A stretch of DNA of 64,000 nt from Annulohypoxylon bovei var. microspora. Its lineage: Eukaryota; Ascomycota; Sordariomycetes; Xylariales; Hypoxylaceae. The notes beneath the pieces are model-generated. The model ran no database searches and had not been told where the DNA came from. It was given only the letters and a program-made list of their open reading frames with translations. The stretch is taken from positions 124,001-188,000 of the forward strand of contig MU405281.1 of assembly GCA_022836615.1 (NCBI GenBank). Direction: 5' to 3'. A program made the position numbers and the translations under genes. Within the stretch, counting starts at the first letter, position 1. Each line of letters opens with the position of its first letter. Positions 1-10,660 of this stretch are shown here, in pieces.

Positions 1-1377
1 GTCCTTGCTAGAGGTCGAGAACGTCGAGACGACCGGCTGGTGGTAACCGTTCGTCGAATTACTTCCCGTCGAGACGTGTCCGGGTCCGGGTTGAGGGGCA
101 TGCGTGGTCTGGGGCAATATCGCGTGCCCGCTGTGCTCGGCTTGCGTAGGGGTACCTACGTCGTTCGGAGTTGCCGGTCCCTCGAGCTGACCGGTCAAGC
201 TCGTCATGCCTCCCTCGATGTCGCGGAGCAGGCGAACGTATTCTTCCGGCACTAGACCGCTCTCCTGGGTCTTAGGATCTTCTGCCACGAGCCAACCCTG
301 GCCGTGCCTGTACGATACCCAGATGATCTGGCCTTCTACCAGAGGCAGCTCGTTTTCGTTTTCCCTTTCGAAGTCGAATAACGCGACGGCCTTGCCGTGC
401 ATTTCCTCGTCTGGCGAAGTGATGGTAAATTGGTAATCTCTCGAGTACCTCGATTCATCGTACGGAAGATATCCCGGGGACGAGGCGGCGCTCTCCATGT
501 CAGATTCTGACCGATACCCCCCTGTCTCGTTCTCGGCATAATTTCGCGGCCGCCGATCCAACGAGGTTTGATATGCGTTGATGGAATGCCGTGCCTGCTC
601 GGGTGGGTATGTCACAAATTCCCCTCCAGGACCGTTGGCCTCCCCACCCTGACTCACGTAATACCTTTCGCTCCCGTCGCCGCTTGTCCCCACGTAATAT
701 CCCCTCTCGACGTCTAGGTTACTCGTGCTCAGTATTGAAGATGACGCGCCGCCATCCCTCGAGCTCCGTGCCTTGTGGTGTCCCGTGACCGCCGAGGTCG
801 ACTTGTGCTTCCTATGCCGCGAGCTGACGACGGGGCTCTGCAGGTCTTCGTCTTCGCTCCAGGGCGGGCCGTCGCCGAAATGAATCGGGGCTAGCTCGCC
901 GCCCTTTCCGAGGCCACCATCCGAGGTCCAGTCCCAGCCCATCTTGATCTCCCACGAGGCGGGCGGGTCCGAGAGGCGTCTCGTTTCGCTAGCGGGGGTG
1001 GTCATACCGGAGGGCGGTCTCGAGGGTTCGGGCGGGGGGCCATAGTGCATAAGATGCGTGGTCGGGTAGGCGAAGTCTCGTACGGTGGTGTAGGAGAGGC
1101 TGGAGTGGAAGATTGGATACAGGTAAGAGACGGGCCGTGACCGCGACGGGACGGATCCCGTCGAGTACTGTGACAGTCGGTTCTTGGAAGCGTGGGACAT
1201 CGGTCGCGGTATGACTGATCGGCGAGAGGGTGGTGACGTTATTAAGGGAGCTAAGGCGGGGTGGTTCGGGTTCGGGTTCGAGTTCGAGGTCGTGGGCGTT
1301 GTGGTCTGGTGCTGTGACGGGGCTGCTGGAGGCGAGATGGCTGGCGATGAGTACGATGAGGACATAGTTGCGGTCAT
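1..1377 (-). CDS. NBP2: SH3-domain protein, Nbp2-like (3' end cut by window edge)
   Basis: The frame is open from an ATG at 1377 (a second in-frame ATG is at 1365) through the left edge, 459 codons, with no intron seen. The N-terminal ~320 residues are Ser/Pro/Thr-rich and probably disordered. An SH3 domain follows at about residues 327-385. It has the ALFDF opening (family ALYDF), an acidic RT loop with repeated ENE, the signature YRHGQGWLVAEDP, and the closing GLVPEEYV. The HGQGWLVAE stretch resembles the SH3 domain of yeast Nbp2, an adaptor that brings the phosphatase Ptc1 to Pbs2 and damps the HOG stress pathway. After the SH3 domain the sequence returns to low-complexity Ser/Thr/Pro. The SH3 call is firm. 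The Nbp2 orthology is inference from the motif, and another SH3 adaptor is possible. Confidence 0.78.
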   Translation of the reverse strand, partial: MTATMSSSYSSPAISPPAAPSQHQTTTPTTSNSNPNPNHPALAPLITSPPSRRSVIPRPMSHASKNRLSQYSTGSVPSRSRPVSYLYPIFHSSLSYTTVRDFAYPTTHLMHYGPPPEPSRPPSGMTTPASETRRLSDPPASWEIKMGWDWTSDGGLGKGGELAPIHFGDGPPWSEDEDLQSPVVSSRHRKHKSTSAVTGHHKARSSRDGGASSSILSTSNLDVERGYYVGTSGDGSERYYVSQGGEANGPGGEFVTYPPEQARHSINAYQTSLDRRPRNYAENETGGYRSESDMESAASSPGYLPYDESRYSRDYQFTITSPDEEMHGKAVALFDFERENENELPLVEGQIIWVSYRHGQGWLVAEDPKTQESGLVPEEYVRLLRDIEGGMTSLTGQLEGPATPNDVGTPTQAEHSGHAILPQTTHAPQPGPGHVSTGSNSTNGYHQPVVSTFSTSSKD

Positions 1378-4300
1378 CGAGGAAGGGAGACCGGAACAGT
1401 CTTCGAATGCGTACCCAAGATAGAAAGATTTGTGCTGATATTATACGCGAGACGTATTGTTACGTGCGCCGTCTCTCTGCACCTCTGCTCAGAGGCGGTC
1501 GGTCCAGCACAGGAGCGGGCGGCACCGCAGAGCACGACAAAGCACGACACCTACACAATGCGATTGCCGCTTAACAAACTCGGCCGGCAAGCTGTTTCAC
1601 AGTCTTATGCGATACTTTGTTCGACGGTTCAAAGTTATTCGACAAGTCGGGAACGATAGGACTATTCGGGTTGAATATAATATTCCTACAGAAACGACTG
1701 CCCTTCGCTACGGTGCGACAACAAAGACGTGCGATTTCTTGCCTTCCTCTTCAAAGAGGTTGGCCGAACTTGTCAGCCTCGACGTAAACAAGAACCAAGA
1801 TACGACGAGGAATGAGGACGTTCGTATAGGTCGATCCTAGTACTAACTATCGTATTATACACCTGGTCGTCGAATTAAGTCGTATTCGCGGTGTCGATAT
1901 CTGTACCTAGGTACATAAAACGAGGGCGAAGCGGAAGCGAAGAAAAAGAGTGTCGCGAACTGAAATGTAGGCGCTGGCGCATATGATGTTGGTTATATCT
2001 ACCTAGATTAGAGAGAGAAGACTCGCGGTCTCGAATCCGAGTCTCAAGGTATTAAAAAAAGGATGGAGCCGTGTCGGAGCCCTGGGCTTGGCCTATCGAA
2101 GCCTACGAAGAATAAACTGAGGATGAACAAAGGGTAAAAAAGTGTTCGTAATTCCCGAAAGTACAAAAAAATCACTTTGTAAGTTTGGTAGGCGGTAGGG
2201 TAAGGTTTAGTTAGTTCTATTAGCGGTAGGTGACTAGGTGTACATGGTGAGGACTGTGTATTGTAGGTACTGTGGAGATCTGATGGGAAAGTTCAAGTGG
2301 GGAATGGAGGATGGAGAACATCGAATGCAAGAAGTCAAGTTGCTTCAATGCCTGCTTTGCTCCTGCAGCCCACAGTAGTTGGGAAAGTCCAATTGGCAAT
2401 TGTGCGAACGTCGAACTAACAGTATCAATTGGAACATTGGATTTGTACCTATTGTATTGCATTGTACTAGAATACATCCCTAGGTTTAGGTTTAGGTAGT
2501 GGAATTAGCCCAGGACCGCCCAGGACCACAGTGGCTTAGCTGTCTATCAAATGTTTTGCACAATTATTGACCTAGATATGTACATATGTACATTACCTAC
2601 AAAATACAATGCCTCTATCAATATTAAACCCTTTAATAATGCATTTACGATAATTTCAAAATACCAGGTAGGTATTCACAATAACACAATAGACAAGACA
2701 CATGGAGATGCACAAAGTACGAGCACAATCGCAAATCAAAATCGGGACAAGTCACCAACCTCTAGTAACCTTTCCTCATTAGCCCTAGAAAGGAGCGGCT
2801 CCTATCCCATCTAACTGGCTCCAGGGCAGCCTAGAATTGGTTGCGATTAAGCGCGCGGGACAGAGATCCTACTGGCCGGCTCCCTTGTTTTAGCGGCTCT
2901 TCGCTCGTGGGAACCCTTACGGCGGGTTAGGCGGGGTTCAGCAAATAACCTTGGAAACACCGGTTGCTTGTCGAGTGCTAACACGCTGACAAGTCACCAC
3001 CACCACCACCACCAACAGACAAAAGTGCAGGTTGAGATGGGACAAAGGTAAATTTGAATTTAGGGAAAGTAGGTGTAAATTCAAGAAGTTTTAGATTAAG
3101 GTCACGGCTTTCTTAGAGTTTTACTCCGTGCATTGTTGAAGGGTTTGAGCGAAGAGCGAATATTAATATCAGTCAATAGTTGTGTTGTCTTCGCGGCGAG
3201 AATGCTATACCTACCTACTATTCAATATTCCTATCAGCTTACCTACTTTCAGGTGTCATTTACAAGACTTGAAAGACGGTGAAAATTATAAAAGAATATT
3301 ATAATAACCGAATCATCAAGATTAATGGCACTTTACCAAGTCAAGCGAGCTTGTACCTAACATTGAATGAAGGAAATTTATTTGCTAAAGTAGGACCTAG
3401 GTAGGTACAGTTCAACAACTCCCAAAGCAAATGCTTAAAAACTTATGATACCACAGATATAATATTTCAAAATTAACATTACCATAAACTAGGTCATTTC
3501 CGAATTGTCATTGAATCGTTATTAGATTGTTAAATTGCATTAGGTACGTTGACATTTGAGATGTTAGGAATATTCACGATAACTAACGACATAGAAAAAT
3601 ACTTTCATAAAATACTTCGTCATGCTTCTTTAGCGCTCACACCATGCAACAACACCACATCTAATCCTGCGGATATGATTAACGAATCCGATGATGAGCC
3701 CGAAGAACTATGCATCTAGTCGATGGTGAAACAAGTCGGCATCGTTGATTCGCGCCGCACACGTGACCCCTAGCCGATGCTTCAGTCCGTCATCGCCAAC
3801 TTACGACGTGCATAGAAGTTAAGAGCACAAAAGAGCGGTCTGATATTGAGCACCGTAATAAAAATTGTATAAAACTAAGGAACAATTCTTGTTTAACTAC
3901 CTGTATGTAGGTATAAATACAATACAAGATGACAAACAAACTAGATATGTTGAAGTTCTTATAATTGTGGACTGGCTAAGAGGGACAGAGATATATAACG
4001 CAACAAACAAGGCCATGTTTTCCTTCTGATGGGATCTAATTGTAGATGAGGCCTCATTATGGTAGGACAAGTCGATAAATGGTATCTAGGTATTATGTAT
4101 AGCTCTCCGTGGTTGGAGGTTTGAAAACTTATCTGGTTTTGCGCATGTGAGCCGGACCGGAAAGGCTGCTGGTTGGATCGGATGTTGCATCGAACGGGAG
4201 GACAAGTTGGAGTAAGTATAGTCTAACCTGAGTAAGGGGGAACTCGGAGTGTACGCGTGCAGATGATGTTTCTATTTCTGGACATGCTGTCAATTTCGAC

Positions 4301-5286
4301 TGCCTTACTTACTGGTGTGTCGGGCGCCGACGTACAGACCGGACACATCGTGACCACTCCATTGGGTATAATCTCTCCCCGGCATAGCTATTGGTGTCAT
4401 CATGTCGCCTGTTTCATATTTTCTGCGTCTACGTTGCCCAACCTTAGAAGCCAACCGAAGGTGGTGGCAAACGCTTACAATAGCTCGAGATATGTAGAAC
4501 AAAGAGGTTTGTCAAGAACATCCCAGCTTAGCTTCCAACGTTTATCTGATTCGTAGGGGGTAAACCTCTACTCGGCAACGGGAATGACTGTCCAATTGGC
4601 CTACAGAAGTGACACCGACTGTTCTATGTATTCAGTTAGAATCGAATGCAGTGTTGGTATCATAGGTACATAATGTATGTATGTAGTAATAGCTAATTTA
4701 TACAAATAATGCTTGAATTAATATTTATCCAAGTTTAGTTATGTAAGAGACGTACTAGCCAATTTAAGCCTGCACGGATGCACGGATTAATTATAGGCCG
4801 CTAAAGCGCATTGAGAAAATCCATGTTCATCGATAGGTACCTACCTAGCTTCCATCGAGACTTAATTCTAACGCACATCATTCCAGCAATTGCAACAACT
4901 TCAACCACTGCAAACAACTGCAAACAACTGCATAACCCTTCATATCTGCCGTATGAAAAGTAAGTAAGCACATTAGATCCTTAAGGTTCTTTCCTTTTTC
5001 TTTAAACAAAAGCATTTCCTCAATGATGAAAATTAATATTGGAGCTGTCTGATATTCCATGGTGACACATTATATTTACCTTACGCAACATTATCTGAAT
5101 CACTTCGGAAATACTCGATCAATCTGTTTACTCTGCATTCATCTTTGTCGAGAAACGCAAATTGACATAGTCACACAGTTCTAATACCTTTTTGGGTCGA
5201 TTCGTAACTGATGAGCATGCGACGACCTTTATCGGCATCCACCTTGCTCATGGGATTGAGCTGAACACGACGTCTAAAGAAACGAG
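1378..5286. other. Intergenic, no gene recognised
   Basis: A 3.9 kb divergent gap between the Nbp2-like gene and SSU72. All frames are broken into ORFs below about 130 codons with no recognisable protein. It holds a (CAC)n run near 2996-3014, a TTTAGGT-type repeat near 2480-2500, a 10-bp direct duplication at 4911-4930, and several ACCTAGGT/GGTAGGTA motif copies (near 1905, 3400, 4838). The part near 2820-2990 is more GC-rich but shows no coding pattern. Confidence 0.6.
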
Positions 5287-6122
5287 ATGGAAGTCGCAAA
5301 TGGGTCTCCTGCCCCCGCTGCTCCGGCAGCAAATGGCGAACGAGAGGATCCGGGAGGTTTCAAGCTCAAGTTCTGCACCGTCTGTGCTAGCAATCAAAAC
5401 AGGTATGGTCTTCCAAGTTACTATTAATATCTACGAACATCTCAGAGGAACTTACACAACCTAGATCGATGGAGGCACATCTACGATTATCGCAGGCTCA
5501 TTACCCCGTCATATCTTTCGGCACGGGTTCTCTCGTTCGGCTACCTGGGCCCTCGATAACTCAGCCCAACGTTTACCAGTTTAACAAGGTATCGTACGAT
5601 GCAATGTACAAGGAGCTCCACGACAAGGACCCTAGATTATATACCGCCAACGGTCTGTTGAATATGATCGGAAGGAATAGGCAGGTGAAGTGGGGGCCGG
5701 AGCGATGGCAGGACTGGCAGATAGGTATTCCTAGAACCGAACACGCCTCGGACCGTGGAAGTGAAGGTACGGAAGGTGGCGTGGTTGATATCGTGTTCAC
5801 CTGCGAAGAGAGATGCTGGGATGCCGTCATCGACGATCTGTTGAACCGGGGGTCTCCGCTGAACCGTCCCGTTCACGTCATCAACGTCGATATCAAGGAT
5901 AACCACGAAGAAGCTACTATCGGCGGACAGGGCATTCTAGACCTCGCGGACGCGCTAAATAATGCCGCCAAAGAGGAACGAGAGAATATAGGGCCCGTCG
6001 CATTCGACATGGCGAGCGCCATCAACAGGGCCACGTTTGACGAGCGTGTGCCGGAGATAATCGGAGAATGGCAGGAGAAATGGCCAAACCTGCCAGCGAT
6101 TTGGACGCTGGCCTGGTTCTAA
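5287..6122 (+). CDS. SSU72: RNA polymerase II CTD phosphatase Ssu72
   Basis: Two exons, 5287-5402 and 5465-6122, give 257 aa. The product removes phosphate from Ser5/Ser7 of the Pol II C-terminal repeat and acts in transcription termination and 3'-end processing as part of the cleavage/polyadenylation factor. The phosphatase loop CASNQNRS (Cys33, Arg39) fits the CX5R pattern, and the general-acid region NVDIKDNHEEAT lies near residues 169-180. The family's FGTGS and LPGP segments follow the loop. The intron (5403-5464, GTATGG...CTAG) falls inside the codon of the catalytic Arg39. The start was chosen because this ATG gives a short Ala/Pro/Gly tail before the conserved core. The C-terminus ends in the aromatic TLAWF, and the human protein also ends in aromatic residues. 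Length is slightly above the ~200 aa of animals because of the N-terminal tail. Confidence 0.95.
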
Positions 6123-9100
6123 GATACGATTGTGGAGTTTTTCTTTATCGATGATACCCCGGAATAAATTTTCCATTACCAATGACTAGAAACATACGGA
6201 TACTTGGTCATTGTCCAAGCATTATAGCAAGCAATGCGAATCACAGATTTTTTATATTGACTCCGATTAAATAACATGACAGATTGTGATGAAACTTTTA
6301 CGGGAGGGGTTTGAAATTATATCGAAACTTGCGCCAATGAAACTGGGTGTGTTCTCCTCAGCAGCTCTCGGGATTAAGAGGTCACACATTGTCCTTTTCT
6401 CGACTCAATCTAATTATCAGTCAAGTCGATCAACATGTGGCCTGCCTTACCTCCGCGCCGTTTATGATCACAGGTACCAAACTAACTGCCTTCAGCAAAT
6501 ATAAAGTTTAGGAACAGCGATGGCGTAATTTCGCCCTGCTGAGATGTAAGTTAGCCGAGCCTACTTGGCTAGGTAACATGAATAAAGCAAGAAGGATTCT
6601 GGATACGCAGTGACGGATCCTACTCAAACTCATCAGAAACTATCCAAGAGTTGAAATGAAACGGCTGTACTATTTCCGTGTTTTTGATCCTTTGACCTTC
6701 TAGATATTTTTCTTATGATAGCAAGGCTTACATACTTATTTTAGTCATGCGACTTTCTCGACCACCTAAGGAAGTTAATGTCATTTTACTATGGTGACAC
6801 TGCGGACGATCTAATCTGCGAATCAATCTACACATGCGCGTAGAATATTGAAAGCATGTATATGGCATTTCCCTTACAGGAATACGGGTGTAGATATGTT
6901 AACAACGCGATGCTTCACGATAGGAATATCGGGTATGTCATATTTGTCAGGCCAATGCTAACCCTTGCTGCCTTTGTTAGGTTTTTCGGCCATGACTTTA
7001 TTGCGGAAAAATACAGCTTGATAAATCGTGTCTACTGTTATATTTTCTTCTAGACAACTAAGTCGGTGCGTTCATAATGTTATAGATAGTCACCTAGATA
7101 CTTATTTCGGACTTTTCAACACTCAACGTCTAATTATCATCGATCCACCTAGTTTTATGAAATATGAGCACAAGTTAGGTAGGTATCGTAAAACACTGTC
7201 CAACGACAATCTAGTATAAAATCACATATAATAACCTACCTTTTTATCCCTCACATACCTCATTACTCCGTTCATTATACCTTGCTATTTTTTTTTCCCC
7301 GCATTTGATTCCGTACGATCATCTTAGAGGGCACCAAATTCTTATGTCCCATCAACGTTTAATAAAGCGCTTTAATGCCATTTTCGCTCTTGTTTACGCT
7401 CTTTCTAAACATACTATCTGAACTTTGGTTTTTATTCTTTTTGACAGGATGTTTTTCCTTGCCTCGATGTTTGGAACTATATAAATATTTCTTAACCGCC
7501 TTGTCTAATTTCTCCTACGAGAGTAATTGTGTCCGACAATCTTCTAGTGTGATGAAACTCTTGTGAATTCTCGATGTTCATTGCTTCATAAGTAGCAATG
7601 AGCTGCCTAATGTCTTTTCGTTGGAATATCCCATGCACCATGTGATCCATTTCAAGTTCTTCCGCGGAAGAGCATATAGGGAGATAAACACCACCATTGC
7701 TATCATCAACATGAAGGTGGCCGTCTTTGCAAAGTCAGACGTTGTTATACTCAATGGGACATCCTTATATATCTACCTGTATAAGTTGTCAGCCTGGAAA
7801 GGCTTCTTCTTATGCAAATAAGGAGCTTTCCGACTTTAAACTCGTCAAGTTAACAATCCCCTAAGGGACCCAGGTTTGTTGATACGAGACTTGAATGCAG
7901 GTAATCATACTAGTTCAAGAGGAAATATGCCATTTCTAAAGAGATGTAAGCATGAGTATCAACCCATGAGTTGGTATTTTATTATTTAATAATTTGATTA
8001 GGGGTTAGTTTTTCAGGACAACTTTAAAGCATGAATTCATTTGAGTACACCACCCACGAGGCTGCCCAGATGGTCAAAGTTCCAACCGAGGTGATACTAA
8101 TATATTATATTAGTCACTGGAATGTAACTAGCCTTAAAAGAACGAAGGGATGATGTTATTATGAGGTTGGTAAGGTTATTATTTCATTAAACGATTAAGC
8201 CTGAAAAATTTCAAACAGAAGCCTTATAAATGTGAGGTCGTTAGCTTGGTTGGTTGGTACCTATCTAGTTGGTAGTTGCCCTTGACATCGATCGATGTAA
8301 TCATTGCTGAATCTATCCCGCAACACATCCGTGGAATTACTAAATACCTATGCCTTATGTGATGATTATTACGTATAAACGATGGGGTGTAGTTAAATAA
8401 ACGACATCTTTCCCGAGTCATTGAACCACAACCGCTTGTGTTAGTGATTCGAGTGATTCCGAGTCAAAATCTTTCGACGGGCGGGAATAGGGGTAGTCCT
8501 AACCCTTGCTAGCCGTTGTATAATTTCTTAACGAGGTCACCACCGAAGCGCGCGCGACGAGAACCGATTGAACTCAATACCGCCAACCATCATTAGTTAC
8601 TAGCCAATGATGATTTGACTTCTGCTATCCTCAGCTTACTTGCGTCGAAGCTAATCTACCTAGGCAAATGATATTGTGCAACACATTCGAGCGGATATCG
8701 CTGACAGTATGGAGGAATTCCCCAAATCGCAAATCGCATCACCCCCGTCTCTTCTTTCTTTCCCTTGCCGATGGGGAAATCTGACAAAGCGATATCATCA
8801 CCGGGGATTGATCAAGATAGGGAATTCTAGTTGTCGATCTTTTTGATCTAGATTTTCCCATCCCGCCGGCGGGTGGTCGAGACTTATGATGCCCCCGTCC
8901 GACGATCTTTTTTCCTCCCTCTTTCCATGAGATGAGAAAAAAACGACAACGATTCTGTGCCCTGTCTGCCCTGTGTGCTTCTAGAATGCAAATAATAATT
9001 GTTACATTTCACGGGTGATTCCGTACCAGCTTGCGTAACTAGTCATTCCCAGTTAAGAAAACTGGAGCGAAGAATTAAAGGTGGGCGGCGCAGCATATTT

Positions 9101-10660
9101 TTAATCTTAAAAAATATCCATCCCTATTTTAGTCGACGATGTAATAGAAGTATACTATCCCTGTGTATGCATAAAAATGCATCAATTGATCCATATTAGT
9201 ACTTTTATTAGTTACACACACTGCAGGCAAGTCAGGCAGGCACTGCTGCTACACCATCGACGCGAAGAGATCCAAGAAAAGCTTATTTTACTAAGGCAAA
9301 TTCACTACCTAAATATCATTTCATGATTTCGACTTTTTTTCATCATACAACGTCGTTACGATTCATTCTTAAATACATAGCTCTTAATACAACCTTAGAA
9401 CTATTGGTAAATATCGACGAAGGATGCAATTGATATTAAATACATACATAATACATAAATTTGGTACATACCTACGCACACGTCAATAGTACCTAATGCA
9501 TGTAAGTACATGGTGCAATTTCATAATGGGCGGAGATAATGATAAGGGGAAAGAAAAATACCTGGGTACCAGGAAACCACTCACTGGGACCCGTTCCGGC
9601 GTTCGTTGCGACTGCTAAAAGGTGGCTCTAGTCACGGTCAGCACGTTCAAAACCGCCTAGTCAGGCACGATCCCCGGTCAAGATGCCCTGAATACGCCTC
9701 CGCCCCCTTTTCCCATTGGTCAGATACCCCTGTTCGCACCCTGTTCCTCCCCGTGTCCCCCGTCTTGCTTCAACCACCTTTTGAGGTAAAGAGGTTTCAT
9801 TCATGCTTCCACCATTTTTTTTTAGGTTGTTCAATTGTGATACTGTAACTTGTAAATTCTCCCACGAACCTGTCACCCACCTCAGCGCATTACTGTACAT
9901 ACCTGACTCACGTCTCGATATGTTTAGTATCTGCCTGTAACTTGCTTGTACCTGCAGAAATCCTCCTTGCAGCTGGACTTGGAACAATCGTCTCTTCCAA
10001 CCTTGGAAGAACTTGAGACGCCACCAGCCACAAACAACATACGTTCTTTTCCCCAAAGCTTGAAGTCTGTCGACGGAATTGCTTTTTTTCTTCACTTGGT
10101 CTCCTCACTTTGAGAGCCTCATCCCTTGCCTCGATTCTCAATTTCTTTTCTATTTTCGATTGTGTACGTATAGCGCGTGGAATGGGGATAGCAGCATCTG
10201 CTACAGTTACAATTCCGACCCAAGACTTCCTGTGCCACGATTGTACCGCGTTCCTAGTCACCCATCGGTTGTACCAGACTTGAGTCCTGTCGCCTCCGCG
10301 GGTCAAAATTCACCTAACCTTGTCAAATTGTTATCACGCGCCCTCGTCTTCCCCCTCGGCGGCTTACCGTTGCTTTTCGGATGGGAAAGGGGTAGAGATT
10401 TGCTGAATTACCGCAGAACAGCAATCGAGAGAAGGAAAAGTCAGGACCGGTTTTCGATTCGGGTTAGGAATCAAGGGGGAGCTAGCCGCAGCTGCATTAG
10501 ATCAGATTTGACCGTACTAGGCTGGGCTAGGTTTGAGACTTCTACCGCCGCCTCAATTCCCATTCCTCCTTTTTCACGTGGCGCGCGCATTTCTCCTCTC
10601 CGTCTTTCTTTGTTGTTTGCCACAAAGTCGACCCCCAACTTCGCATACCAGACATTGACC
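6123..10660. other. Long intergenic tract and SPA2 5' leader
   Basis: No gene recognised over 4.5 kb. ORFs are short and without family motifs. The tract is AT-rich with scattered ACCTAGGT-type motifs. From about 9590 it becomes CT-rich, as expected for promoter and 5'UTR of a well-expressed fungal gene. The SPA2 reading frame stays open without ATG from about 10079 to its start at 10661. Confidence 0.55.

Noticed and set aside
2220..2814. ORFs of 62-87 codons in the left gap
   Set aside because: Composition follows local AT-rich DNA, with no motif or supporting signals.
9661..10306. Open frames of 130-145 codons on the - strand upstream of SPA2
   Set aside because: They are complements of the CT-rich SPA2 leader, with no motifs and no splice signals.
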